Source: Telmatospirillum siberiense
GTDB taxonomy: Bacteria > Pseudomonadota > Alphaproteobacteria > Rhodospirillales > Magnetospirillaceae
Direction: 5' to 3'
Length of the DNA stretch: 64,000 nucleotides
Assembly (NCBI RefSeq): GCF_002845745.1
Contig: NZ_PIUM01000002.1
Location: forward strand, 62,001-126,000
Part shown: in pieces, positions 1 to 10,400 of the stretch
Position numbering within the stretch: position 1 is the first letter of the stretch
Layout of the letters: each line of letters starts with the position of its first letter
Made by a program: the position numbers and the translations under genes
The notes under the pieces: model-generated
What the model was told of the DNA's origin: nothing
The model's database searches: none
Seen by the model: the letters and a program-made list of their open reading frames with translations, nothing else

Positions 1-3000
1 TGGGGCCATCTGGCGGAACAATCGGAGCGTCGGATACCATGGGCTGTCCTCCCGGCCGCGTCCCCAGCGCCAGCAACCGTCGAAACGCGAGAGGATCCAG
101 ACCGGCTTGCCCATGGCCCCGGCCAGGTGCGCCGGCGCGGTGTCGACGGAAATGAGCAGGTCCAGGTTGGCGAGCAACCCGGCCGTATCGGCGAAGTCCC
201 CCAGGTGGGTGGAAAAATCGGCGGGTCGGAGGGCCTGGGCGACGTCATCGAGTTGACCCGCCGCCATTCCCGTCTGCACACTGACGAAGTCGATGCCGGG
301 GAGAGACAGAAGGGGGCCCAGGCGCGACAATGGCAAGCTGCGCCGGCGATCGATGGCGTGGGCGCCCGCATCCTGTAGCCGCGGATTGCCGGCCCAGACC
401 AGCCCGACTCGCGGCTTGCGCAGTCCGGCGAGGCGATGGCGCCATGCGGCGACATCCTCAGCCGTGGCGCGCAGATAAGGCACGATGGACGGCCTGGTGC
501 CGATCGCCGTTCCCATCACATGCGGTAGGCTCATCAGGGGAAGATGGCAGTCGAAGGGCGGCAGGGGATCGCCGGCCGCCACGATTCGCAAGGTCCCGTC
601 GAGACTGTCCAGCAAGCGGGCCAACGGCGGATAGGCCTCGACGACGACGGTGCCGCCCCGCGCGGCGACGAGCGGAGCGTAACGGACGAATTGGATGACG
701 TCGCCGAACCCCTGTTCTCCATGCAGAAGGATGGTTCGGCCCGTCAGGTCTTCGCCTTGCCAGCGGGGCTCGCTGAAATCGCGCTCCGCCAGATTGGCCA
801 GCCCCCCTTTCCAGCGCCATTCATAGTCGTCCCACCCGCTCTCGTCATTGCCGTTCGCCAGATGGGCCATGCCCCGGTTGGTCAGGGCTTCGGCATAGCG
901 GGGGTTGAGGAGGACGGCACGGTCATAGGCTGAGATCGCCTCCTCCAGCCGTCCCATCTGATGCAGCGTCACGCCCAGATTGTTCTGCGGTTCGGGGTCG
1001 TCCGGACGGCAGGTGATCGCCGAGCGGTAGGCGGCGATCGCCAGATCCGGCCGGCGCAGTTCCATCAGCGTCACGGCGAGATTGTTATAGGCCTCGCCAT
1101 AGTCGGGATGGAGAGAAAGGGCCTGACGGAAGGCGGCGACGGCTTCCGTCAGGCGGCCTTGTTCCTTGAGGACGATGCCCAGATTGTTATGCGCCTTCGG
1201 ATAATCGGAACGGATCCCGATGCTGGTTCGCTGCGCGGCCTCCGCTTCGGCGAGCCTGCCGGCGCCGCGCAGGGCGCTCCCGAGATTGGTGTTGATTTCG
1301 GAACTGTCGGGATGAACCGACAAGGCGGCCTGATAGGCGGCCACCGCTTCCGGCAACCGGCCATGATGTTGAAATGCCAGGCCCAGATTATAGAGAGCCT
1401 CCCAGTAGCCGGGTCGGATCAGCAGGGCCGTTCGCAGGGCGCCGATGGCCTGGTCGAAGAGATCCTGATCCTTGAGGGCGTTGCCCAGATTGTTGAATGT
1501 CTGGGCGTCGTCGGGAACCAAAGTCAGGACCGCGCGGTAGGCGGTGGCGGCCTCGGCTGGACGGCCTTGCTCTTGAAGGACGACGCCCAGGCAATAATGG
1601 GCGTGCGGGTCGAGGGGGCGCGCGGCGATCGCCTGGCGGAAGACGCGTTCCGCTTCGTCCGGCCGTTTCCGGTCCAGCCAGGTCTTGCCGAGATTGATCA
1701 GCGCTTCCGGATAGTTCGCCTTGAGGCGCAAGGCGCGATGATAGGCTGCCTGCGCCGCGTCGGGGCACCCTTGAGCCCGGTAGGCGTTGCCCAGATTGTT
1801 GTGTCCCTCGGGACTTGCCGGAACCAACGCCAGGAAGCGGCGGATCAAGGTGGCGGCCAGGCCGTCACGTCGCGTTTGCAGGGCGACGGCGCCGAGAAGA
1901 TGCAGTCCGTCGGGATGATCGGGCCAAGCCGCCAGAAGATGGCGATAGCCGGTTTCCGCCTCGGCCAGACGTCCCGACAGATGATGGGTGCGGGCTTCCA
2001 TCAGCAGTCGCGTGGCGGTGGCGTCGTCGTTTGCCGCGCGGGGAGCCGGTCGATGGTCCGTCTGGCCGGTGTGCGCGGCCAACGCGTCGCGGATGCGTCC
2101 GATGACCTCGGTCCAGTCGCCGGGGGCCTTTTGGCGGAACAGGCGCGCGGAGGGATACCAGGGGCTGTCGTCGCGGTCTTCGAGCCATCGCCAGCAGCCG
2201 TCGAAGCGCGACGCGATCCACACCGGCTTGCCCATGGCGCCGGCCAGATGGGCGACCGCCGTATCCACGGTGATGACCAGGTCGAGGTTGGCCACCAGGG
2301 CCGCGGTGTCGGCGAAGTCGGAAACCTCGGCCATCAGATCGAGCGGACGCAGTTCGGCCGGAAGATCGTCGATCCGGTTGGCCGGATCCCCTTTCTGCAA
2401 GCTGACGAAACTGACTCCAGGCAGGGAGAGCAGCGGCGTCAACCGGGTGATCTCGATGCTGCGCTGCCGGTCGGCGGCGGTCAGGCGATAATCGTGCTGG
2501 CGGGGGGAGCCGGCCCAGACGATGCCGACTTTGAGGCCCGACAACCGGGACAGCCGCCGGCCCCATGCCTCGGCCATGGTGGCGTCGGGGATGATATAGG
2601 GGCATTCCGCCGGGATGTTTTCCAGCCGGGTGCCGAGTGCCCCCGGCGCGCTCATCATGGGAAGGTGAAAGTCGAAGGGGGCGAGGCCCGTCTCCATGAC
2701 CATGACCCGGTCGATGCCCGCCTGGGCGTTGAACAGGCGCACCAGGGGAGCCTGACATTCGACGATGACGGAGGCCCCCGCCCGGGCGAAGAGTGCCGCA
2801 TAGCGGATGAATTGCAGGCTGTCGCCCAATCCCTGCTCGGCATGGAAAAGGAGCGTTCGGCCGCGAAGATCCTGTCCGGTCCACCGCCTTTCCTCGGGAA
2901 AGCGCGGGGTGAGGCCGGGTGTTCCCCCTTTCCAGCGCCATTCGTATTCGCGCCAGCCCTCTTCGAACAGCCCCCGCAGCAACAGGATGTGCCCCAGGTT

Positions 3001-5169
3001 GACGTGGGCCAGGGCATAGGAGGGCTGGCAGATGACGGCGCGCAGATTGGCGGTGAGGGCTTCCTCCACCCGGCCTTGATTCTTCACGGCGACGCTGAGG
3101 TTGAGAAGGGACAAGGCGTCGCCCGGTCGTCCGGCCAGGCAGGCGCGCTGGATCATTTCGGCGTCCGCCGGGCGGTTCTGTTCCTGCAGGGCCGCCCCGA
3201 GATTGATCAGCGCCTCCTGGAAATCGCCCTTGTGGCGCAAGGCGTCGAGATAGGCGGCTTTCGCCTCGGCCAGACGCCCTTCCTTGTGAAACAGAAGGCC
3301 GCGGTTGTAATGGGCTTCGGCATAATCGGGGCGAACGGCGAGGGCCTTCTGGAGCGATGCCAGCGCCTCGTCGCGCCGGCCCTGGCTGGAGAGAATATTT
3401 CCGAGATTGTTGTGGGCTTCGGCGTGATTGGGATCGGCGGCCAGCGCCGCCCGATAGGCCGCCTCGGCATCCAGCGGCCGTCCCGCTCCCTGGAGGGCCA
3501 CTCCTTGCGCGTAAAGCGTCTTGGCCCGCGTTTTCCCGTCGTCTCCAGAAGGAGCGTTTCGCGGCGTCGATGGTGGATGGGGGAGTGGGGGCGCGGCGGC
3601 GAGAGGGGTGTGCCCTTCGATAACCGAGCTCAGTGTCGCGGCGATGCGGGTGACGACCTCGGTCCAGTCACCGGGGGCCTTTTGGCGGAACAGGCGCGCG
3701 GAGGGATACCAGGGGCTGTCGTCGCGGTCTTCGAGCCAACGCCAGCAGCCGTCGAAGCGCGACGCGATCCATACCGGCTTGCCCATGGCGCCGGCCAGAT
3801 GGGCGACCGAAGTGTCGACCGAAATCACCAGATCGAGGTTGGCCACCAGGGCCGCCGTATCGGCGAAGTCGGAAATCTCGTCCATCCAGTCGAGGGGGCG
3901 AAGGGCCGGGGGGATGTCGGAGATCTGCCGGGCTTTCTCACCCTTTTGCAGGCTGACCATGCTCACTCCCGCCAAGGCGAGCAGAGGTGTCAATTCGGCG
4001 AGAGCCATGCTGCGGCGTCGATCGATGGAATTGGCGCGCGTGTCGTAAGGCCTGGGATCGCCCGCCCAGGCCAGTCCGACTTTCAGGCCGGGAAGCGGAC
4101 GCACGCGCTCCGCCCATTTCTCCACCGAGGCCGCATCCGGCCTGACGTAGGGAACGGACGTGGGAATGCTCTCCTTGGTGATGCCGAGGCGGTGCGGCGC
4201 GCTCATCAGCGAAAGCTGGACGTCGGAAGAGGGAGGGGGGGCATCCTTGGCCACCACCTGCGCCACGCCGTCGACGCTGGACAGCAATCGGGTGAGGACC
4301 GGATGAACCTGGAGGATGACCTTGGCGCACCGGGCCGCGATGGGCGTGGCGAAGCGGGAGAATTGCAGGCAGTCGCCCAGCCCCTGTTCGCCATAAAGCA
4401 GGATGGTTCGTCCGGAAATGTCTTCGCCTTCCCATTCCGGTCGATTCCCGGAGGGACGAACGGCATGGAAACTGTCGAGCCGCCGCCGCCATTCATATTC
4501 GTGCCAGCCCGCCGAGAATTCGCCGCGGGTCAGCAACACCATTCCGAGGTTGTTGTGCGCCTCGGCGAAATCAGGTCTGAGAGCGATGGCCTGGCGGTAG
4601 CGGACTTCCGCCAGGTCGCATCGATTCTGCTCCTGATAGGCGGCACCGATGTTGCCGAGGGCGTCGGGGAAGTTCGGCAGGCAGTCGAGCGCCCTGCGGT
4701 AATAACGGGTCGCCTCCTCCAGAAGACCCGCGGCATGCCGGATCACCCCGAGATTGTTCCAGGCCTCGGCATAGCCCGGGGCCAGAACGATGGCGGCGCC
4801 GAACGCGCGCGCCGCCTCGGGGAAGCGGCTCTGCAAGCGCAGGGTCTCGCCCAGATTATTGTGGAAGGCGGCGTTCTCTCCGTTGATGGCGATTGCCTGC
4901 GCGATGGCGCGCACGGCTTCGTCGTAGCGCCCCCCCTGCGCGGCGGCGACGCCCAGAAGATTGAGGCTTTCGGCGTGCCGGGGATGATCCGCCAGGATCG
5001 CCCGATAGAGGCTTTCGGCTTCGATCCGGCGGCCGGCCTGGTGGTGACGGACGGCCTCGGCGAACCGTCCCGAGACGTCCGCTCCGCTTTCGGCGGGCGT
5101 GGACGCCACTCGGACTTCCGGGCCCGGGGCGATCTGTTTCGCGGCGGCGCGCCGTTGCTTGCGGTTCAT
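1..5169 (-). CDS. Multi-module TPR-glycosyltransferase-like protein, C-terminus beyond window
   Basis: The frame is open from an ATG at 5169 to the window edge, about 1723 codons, with no stop seen; I checked the frame at the linker around 3481-3660 and at the conserved LFRQ motif of each module. It starts MNRKQRRAAAKQ, nearly the same as the 7446-residue gene upstream. Three modules are visible: about 5169-3535, 3535-2000 and 2000 to the edge. Each is a TPR run followed by a GT-B-like domain with EQG[LF]GD near its start and a D-T-[SA]-x-A-H-L-A-G-A-M-G-K-P-V-W motif near its end. The third module has the longest TPR run of the locus. The start codon overlaps the previous stop (ATGA), implying translational coupling. 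Such fusions resemble GT9 heptosyltransferases and OGT-like enzymes; donor and acceptor are unknown. It was probably cytoplasmic, as no signal peptide is seen. Confidence 0.85.
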   Translation of the reverse strand, partial: MNRKQRRAAAKQIAPGPEVRVASTPAESGADVSGRFAEAVRHHQAGRRIEAESLYRAILADHPRHAESLNLLGVAAAQGGRYDEAVRAIAQAIAINGENAAFHNNLGETLRLQSRFPEAARAFGAAIVLAPGYAEAWNNLGVIRHAAGLLEEATRYYRRALDCLPNFPDALGNIGAAYQEQNRCDLAEVRYRQAIALRPDFAEAHNNLGMVLLTRGEFSAGWHEYEWRRRLDSFHAVRPSGNRPEWEGEDISGRTILLYGEQGLGDCLQFSRFATPIAARCAKVILQVHPVLTRLLSSVDGVAQVVAKDAPPPSSDVQLSLMSAPHRLGITKESIPTSVPYVRPDAASVEKWAERVRPLPGLKVGLAWAGDPRPYDTRANSIDRRRSMALAELTPLLALAGVSMVSLQKGEKARQISDIPPALRPLDWMDEISDFADTAALVANLDLVISVDTSVAHLAGAMGKPVWIASRFDGCWRWLEDRDDSPWYPSARLFRQKAPGDWTEVVTRIAATLSSVIEGHTPLAAAPPLPHPPSTPRNAPSGDDGKTRAKTLYAQGVALQGAGRPLDAEAAYRAALAADPNHAEAHNNLGNILSSQGRRDEALASLQKALAVRPDYAEAHYNRGLLFHKEGRLAEAKAAYLDALRHKGDFQEALINLGAALQEQNRPADAEMIQRACLAGRPGDALSLLNLSVAVKNQGRVEEALTANLRAVICQPSYALAHVNLGHILLLRGLFEEGWREYEWRWKGGTPGLTPRFPEERRWTGQDLRGRTLLFHAEQGLGDSLQFIRYAALFARAGASVIVECQAPLVRLFNAQAGIDRVMVMETGLAPFDFHLPMMSAPGALGTRLENIPAECPYIIPDATMAEAWGRRLSRLSGLKVGIVWAGSPRQHDYRLTAADRQRSIEITRLTPLLSLPGVSFVSLQKGDPANRIDDLPAELRPLDLMAEVSDFADTAALVANLDLVITVDTAVAHLAGAMGKPVWIASRFDGCWRWLEDRDDSPWYPSARLFRQKAPGDWTEVIGRIRDALAAHTGQTDHRPAPRAANDDATATRLLMEARTHHLSGRLAEAETGYRHLLAAWPDHPDGLHLLGAVALQTRRDGLAATLIRRFLALVPASPEGHNNLGNAYRAQGCPDAAQAAYHRALRLKANYPEALINLGKTWLDRKRPDEAERVFRQAIAARPLDPHAHYCLGVVLQEQGRPAEAATAYRAVLTLVPDDAQTFNNLGNALKDQDLFDQAIGALRTALLIRPGYWEALYNLGLAFQHHGRLPEAVAAYQAALSVHPDSSEINTNLGSALRGAGRLAEAEAAQRTSIGIRSDYPKAHNNLGIVLKEQGRLTEAVAAFRQALSLHPDYGEAYNNLAVTLMELRRPDLAIAAYRSAITCRPDDPEPQNNLGVTLHQMGRLEEAISAYDRAVLLNPRYAEALTNRGMAHLANGNDESGWDDYEWRWKGGLANLAERDFSEPRWQGEDLTGRTILLHGEQGFGDVIQFVRYAPLVAARGGTVVVEAYPPLARLLDSLDGTLRIVAAGDPLPPFDCHLPLMSLPHVMGTAIGTRPSIVPYLRATAEDVAAWRHRLAGLRKPRVGLVWAGNPRLQDAGAHAIDRRRSLPLSRLGPLLSLPGIDFVSVQTGMAAGQLDDVAQALRPADFSTHLGDFADTAGLLANLDLLISVDTAPAHLAGAMGKPVWILSRFDGCWRWGRGREDSPWYPTLRLFRQMAP
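3773..3867. repeat. 95-nt exact repeat shared between two genes, copy 1
   Basis: Identical to 12462-12556 in module 11 of the giant gene and flanked by near-identity. It covers codons around D-L-V-I-S-V-D-T-S-V-A-H. It shows that sequence exchange also links different genes of the locus. Confidence 0.9.
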
Positions 5170-7424
5170 GACCCGGCCAGATGTTCCAGTTCGCGGACGA
5201 CCTTCGCCAGCGGCGAGCCCCAATCGCCGGGACTGGTCTGACGGAACAGGCGGACGGTGGGATACCAGGGGCTGTCGTCCCGATCCTTGAGCCAGCGCCA
5301 GCAACCGTCGAAGCGCGACAGGATCCACACCGGCTTGCCCATGGCGCCGGCCAGATGGGCTATCGCCGTGTCCACCGTGATGACCAGATCGAGGTTGGCC
5401 ACCAAGGCGGCCGTATCGGCGAAATCGGAAATTCCGTCCATCAGGTCGAGTGGGCGCAGTTCCGGGGGAAGAGCTTTGATCTGACTGGCGGGCGCGTCTT
5501 TTTGCAGGCTGACGAAACTGACCCCGGCGAGGGAGAGCATTGGCGTCAGCCGGGCGAGGGCGAGGCTGCGCCGCCGGTCGATGGCGTTGGCCGGGGGATC
5601 GTGGGGACGGTTGTTCCCTGCCCAGACCAGGCCGACCTTCATCCCGGCCAGGCGGCTCAATCGTTTGCCCCAGGCTTCGGCAAGGGCGGGGTCGGCGGTC
5701 AAATAGGGACTATCCGCCGGAATGCTCGCCAGGCTGGTTCCCAGCAGATGGGGGGCGCTCATCAGATAAAGATGGCGGTCGGCGGTCGGACGATGTTCTC
5801 CGGCGGTGCTTACCCGAACGTTCGGAGCCAGGCGTCCCAACAGCCGTTCGAGTCCCGGCTGCACTTCGAAATAGATCTGCGCCACCCGTTCGGCCAGCAA
5901 CGGAACATAGCGGGCGAATTGCAGAACGTCGCCAAAGCCCTGCTCGCCCTGGAGCAGCAGGGTGCCGCCGCTCAAATCCTCGCCCGTCCACGCCGGCTCT
6001 GCGAAGGTCCGGTGGTACAATGTCCGCACCCCCCCTCTCGCCCGCCACTCATATTCCCGCCACCCTTCCTCGTAATCGCCGTTCAGCAACAGGGCGGTGG
6101 CAAGGTTGTAGCGGGCCACGGGGTAGTCGGGGCGCAGCGCCAGGGCGCTTCGGTAGGTTTCGAGCGCTTCGTCGAGATGCCCGGCGGCCTGCAGGGCGAT
6201 TCCCAGATTGTTGAGGGCGCCGGGGAACTCCGGACGCAACTCCAGGGCCTTCCGCACGGCCAGCACGGCCTCTTCGAAGCAGCCCTGGTCGTAGTAGGCA
6301 TTGCCGAGATTGGCGAGCGCCTCGGCGTAACCGGGATCGAGGTGGATGGCCCTGCCGCAGGCCGTGACGCTGTCCTCCGGCAGCCCCATGGCGACCAGGG
6401 CGACCCCTAGATTGCTGTAGGCCTCGGGATAATCCGGCGTGACGGCCAAAGCGCCGCGGAAAGCCTCGGCGGCCTTGTCCGGCAGGTCTTGCGCCTGGAA
6501 GATCACCCCCAGATTGTTGAGCGCCTCGGCGTAAAGCGGCCGGATCTTCAACGCCGTTCGATAGGCTGCCTTCGCCTCATCGAGGCGTCCGGAGGCTTTC
6601 AGCGCCAGACCCAGGTTATAGGCGGCCTCGGCGTGATCCGGGCTGATGGTCAGGACGATCCGGCAAGCCTCGGCGGCTTCGTCGTCCCGCCCCAGTCCGT
6701 GCAGCAGGGCGCCCAGATTGTTCCAGGCTTCGGGATAGTCGGGGCGGAGAATGATGGCGGCCCGGAAGGCGGCGACGGCGTCCTCGGGTTGCCCGTCAAG
6801 ACGCAAGGCTTCGCCGAGATTGGAGCGGATTTCGGCATCGAGAGGGGCCAGGGCGATGGCGCGGCGATGAGCGGCGACGCCGTCGGCGGGACGGCCGGAT
6901 TTCGCCAGGGCGACGCCGAGATTGGTATGGGCCTTGGCATCTTCCGTTCGCAGGGAAAGTGCGGTGCGGAAGGCGTCAATGGCCGCATCGAATTGTTCCC
7001 GGGCCAGTAGGACGATGCCGAGATTGGTATAGGCCTGAGGAAACTCCGCCTTGAGCGCGATGGCGGCGCGGAAAGTTTCGGCCGCCTCGGCGAGCTTGCC
7101 CTGCCGCTGCCGGGCGATGGCCAGATTGTAGGGGATCGTCGGGTTGCCCGGTTGCAGCCGTCGGGAGCTTTCGAGCCAGGAGACGGCTTCGTCGAGGCGG
7201 CCTTTTTCCAGCAATGCGATGCCGAGGTTGGTCCGGGCTTCGGCGAGGGCCGGGGCATGATTGATCGCCTGTTCGTAGATCTCGATCGCCTCGTCGGCCC
7301 GGCCGTCCGTCTCCAGAAAGACCGCCAGATTGTAGAGAAGCTTCGGATCGCCGGGATGAGTGCGCAGCAATGTGCGCAGCGTCGCGATCATCGTTTCGGT
7401 GTTTCGGCTGCCTGCATGCGTCAT
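5166..7424 (-). CDS. Single-module TPR-glycosyltransferase-like protein (752 aa)
   Basis: The protein begins MTHAGSRNTETM and carries about 13 TPR-like repeats (residues about 10-440, recurring NLG and A-E-A positions). One GT-B-like domain follows (about 440-750) with GEQGFGD, an IDRRRS motif, FADTAALVANLDLVITVDT and AHLAGAMGKPVW. A longer reading upstream to 7631 is open but lies out of frame within the coding 3' end of the previous gene, so I start at 7424. There the ATG overlaps the upstream TGA as ATGA; its own TGA overlaps the next ATG in the same way. It is the minimal version of the architecture repeated in its two neighbours. The family resemblance is to GT9/GT41-like TPR glycosyltransferases; the substrate is not known. 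Confidence 0.88.
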   Translation of the reverse strand: MTHAGSRNTETMIATLRTLLRTHPGDPKLLYNLAVFLETDGRADEAIEIYEQAINHAPALAEARTNLGIALLEKGRLDEAVSWLESSRRLQPGNPTIPYNLAIARQRQGKLAEAAETFRAAIALKAEFPQAYTNLGIVLLAREQFDAAIDAFRTALSLRTEDAKAHTNLGVALAKSGRPADGVAAHRRAIALAPLDAEIRSNLGEALRLDGQPEDAVAAFRAAIILRPDYPEAWNNLGALLHGLGRDDEAAEACRIVLTISPDHAEAAYNLGLALKASGRLDEAKAAYRTALKIRPLYAEALNNLGVIFQAQDLPDKAAEAFRGALAVTPDYPEAYSNLGVALVAMGLPEDSVTACGRAIHLDPGYAEALANLGNAYYDQGCFEEAVLAVRKALELRPEFPGALNNLGIALQAAGHLDEALETYRSALALRPDYPVARYNLATALLLNGDYEEGWREYEWRARGGVRTLYHRTFAEPAWTGEDLSGGTLLLQGEQGFGDVLQFARYVPLLAERVAQIYFEVQPGLERLLGRLAPNVRVSTAGEHRPTADRHLYLMSAPHLLGTSLASIPADSPYLTADPALAEAWGKRLSRLAGMKVGLVWAGNNRPHDPPANAIDRRRSLALARLTPMLSLAGVSFVSLQKDAPASQIKALPPELRPLDLMDGISDFADTAALVANLDLVITVDTAIAHLAGAMGKPVWILSRFDGCWRWLKDRDDSPWYPTVRLFRQTSPGDWGSPLAKVVRELEHLAGS

Positions 7425-10400
7425 CGGATGGCCATCTTTCGCGTCTCCGACCGATCGCCTTTTTCCCCACCACCGGCCGCCCAGTCGGCGAGCGTCCCGG
7501 CAAGCCGGGCGATCACCGTATCCCAATCGCCGGGCCGGGGCTGGCGGAACAGGCGCGCGGAGGGATACCAGGGGCTGTCCTCGCGGTTCTGCAGCCAGCG
7601 CCAGCAGCCGTCGAAGCGCGACAGAATCCATACCGGCTTGCCCATGGCGCCGGCCAGATGGGCAACCGAGGTGTCGACGGTGATCATCAAGTCGAGGTTG
7701 GCCATCAGGCCGGCGGTATCGGCGAAATCGGTCACGCTTTCCATCACATCGAAGGGGCGCAGATCAGGGGCGATATCGGCCATCTGCGCAGCCGGCGGAC
7801 CTTTTTGCAAGCTGATGATGCGCACACCCGGCACCGCGAGCAGGGGGGCGAGACGCGACAGGGCGATGCTGCGCCGCCGGTCGATGGCATGCGAGCGCGG
7901 ATCGTGAGGGCGTGGATCGCCGGCCCAGACCAGGCCGACCTTCAATCCCTCCAGGCCGGAAAGCCGCCGGCGCCAGTTGTCGATATCGACGGGATCCGCC
8001 GTCAGATAGGGGATATTGGCGGGAATGCTGTCCGATCGGGTTCCCAGGACAGCCGGGGCGCTCATCATCGGCAGATGCCAATCGAGGCCCTGCGGCAGCG
8101 GCTCGTTCGTCGCCACCACTTGCGAAACCCCCGGAACGCTGGTCATAAGCCGCTTCAACGGCGGATAGACTTCGAGAACGATCCGGGCTCCCCGGCCGGC
8201 GATCATCTCGGCGTAACGGCAAAATTGCAGGACATCGCCCAGGCCCTGCTCGGCCCGCAGAAGAATGACGCGGCCTCTCGGATCCTCGCCGTTCCAAAGG
8301 GGGGGCAGGCCCGCGCGCGATTTTGGGAAGATGCTCCGTTCACCCAGGCGGCGCCATTCGAACTCCTTCAGTCCCTCGGCGAAATCTCCGCGCAGAAGCA
8401 GGGTGACGGCGAGATTGCTATGACCCAGGACGTAACTGGGGTCGAGGGCGATGGCGTGCCGATAGGCGGCCTCGGCCCGGTCGAGATCGCCATTCTCGCG
8501 ATAGACCGTGCCCATGTTGCTATGCGCCTCGGGGAAGGCCGGATCGAGTTTCAAGGTTCGATCATAGCAGATCAAAGCCTCCTCGATATGCTCCTGGAGA
8601 TAAAGGGCGGTGCCGAGATTGTTGTGAACCTCCGGCATGTCGGGCCGCAAGGCCGCGACGCGGCGGAAGGCGTAAACGGCCTGTTCCGGCCTGGCCGCCT
8701 CCAGGAATGTATTGCCGAGATTGTACAAGGCTTCGGCGTAATCGGGATTCAGGTGCAATGCCTGTTTGAAGCAGGCGATGGCGGCGTCGTATTGATAGTG
8801 TTCCTTCAGGACGTTGCCGAGATTGTTGTGGGCGGCGGCATCGGCGGGCTGAAGAAGGACGGCGCGATGGAAGGCGACCGTCGCGGCATCGAAATTTTTC
8901 TCCGACGCCAGCAGATTGCCGAGATTGTTGTAGGGGGCCGGCAGGTCCGGACGCAGGACGAGCGTTCGCAGGAAACAGGCGGCGGCCCGCCCCGCATCGC
9001 CGAGGCTCCGATAGGCGTTGCCCAGATTGTAGCAGGCCTCGACGAAGTCGGGGTTCAGGTCGAGGGCGCGGCGATGGGCGGTGACGGCCTCGGGCCCGCG
9101 TCCGGCGGCGAGAAGCGACGTGCCGAGGGCGTCGTGGATGCCCGGGTGTCTTCCATGCCGCGCGGCGGCGTCGGTCAGCAGCGTCACGGCGTCGGCATGG
9201 CGGTCCTGTTGCTGGGCGATCAGGCCGAGGTGGTAGAGGCAGCCGATATTGCCGGGTTCGTCGGCGAGAATGCGGCGATAAAGCGCGGCTGCGGAGTCCA
9301 AACGGCCCGCCTGATGCTGTTCGACGGCCTGGGCGAACAGACGTGCCCCGCCGGGATCCTTCCGCGCGGCGCGGGGCGCGGTCTCGGCGCGGCTTTTCAG
9401 ATCCGTGGAGATACGCTCGATAACCGAGCTCCAATCGCCGGGCCGGGGCTGGCGGAACAGCCGCGCGGTGGGATACCAGGGGCTGTCGTCACGATCCTTG
9501 AGCCACCGCCAGCAGCCGTCGAAACGCGATAGAATCCATACCGGCTTGCCCATGGCGCCGGCCAGATGGGCGACCGCCGTATCCACCGTGATGATCAGAT
9601 CGAGATTGGCCACCAGGGCCGCCGTGTCGGCGAAGTCGGAGATCTCGTCCATCCAGTCGTGCGGCCGCAACCCTTGCGGAAGCCCCCCGATCTGGCCGGT
9701 GGCTTTTCCCTTTTGCAGGCTGACGAAGGAGACGCCCGGCACGTTCAGCAGGGGTGTCAGATCGGCCAGGGCGACGCTGCGGCGGCGATCCACGGCATGC
9801 GCCCGGAGATCGCCGGGACGCGGGTCACCCGCCCAGACCAGGCCGACCCTCATTCCGGACAATATCCGTAACTTTTCTTCCCAGCGGGCGGTGGCGGTCG
9901 CTTCCGGCGCGATATAGGGAATGGCGGCGGGGATGGTGTCGAGGCGCGTGCCGAGGCGGTAGGGGGCCGCCATCAGCGGAAGGTGGCAATCGAACGACGG
10001 TAGCGGAGTTCCAATGGCGATCACCTGGGCGACGCCGGATACCGAGCGGAGCAGTCTGACCAGCGGCGGATGGACTTCCAGAAGCACGCGCCCGCCGAGG
10101 GCGGCCAGCAGTGTCGCATAGCGGGCGAATTGCAGGGCATCGCCCAGTCCTTGTTCGGCATGGAGCAGGATCGTCTTGCCGGCCAGGGGGGCGCCATCCC
10201 AACGGGGTTGTGCGAAGGAGCGCGGTCTCAGCGTTTCGACGCCCCCCATCCACAGCCATTCGTGTTCGCGCCAGCCTTCCTCGTATTCTCCCAGCAGGAG
10301 CAAAGCCTGGGCGAGGTTGTAATGGGTTCCCGCCTGATCGGGCTGCAGGGCGATGGCGTGGCGGTAGGCGGCGACGGCCTCGACCGGTCGTCCCATCTCT

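Noticed and set aside
961-5241. A 1426-codon plus-strand open frame, and similar long plus-strand frames at 7370-9532, 10070-11758, 12488-14407 and 15644-17497
   Set aside because: They are codon-aligned antisense of the TPR genes. A stop there needs TTA, CTA or TCA in the sense strand, codons avoided in this GC-rich genome. Their products repeat only because the sense modules repeat, and no domain is visible.
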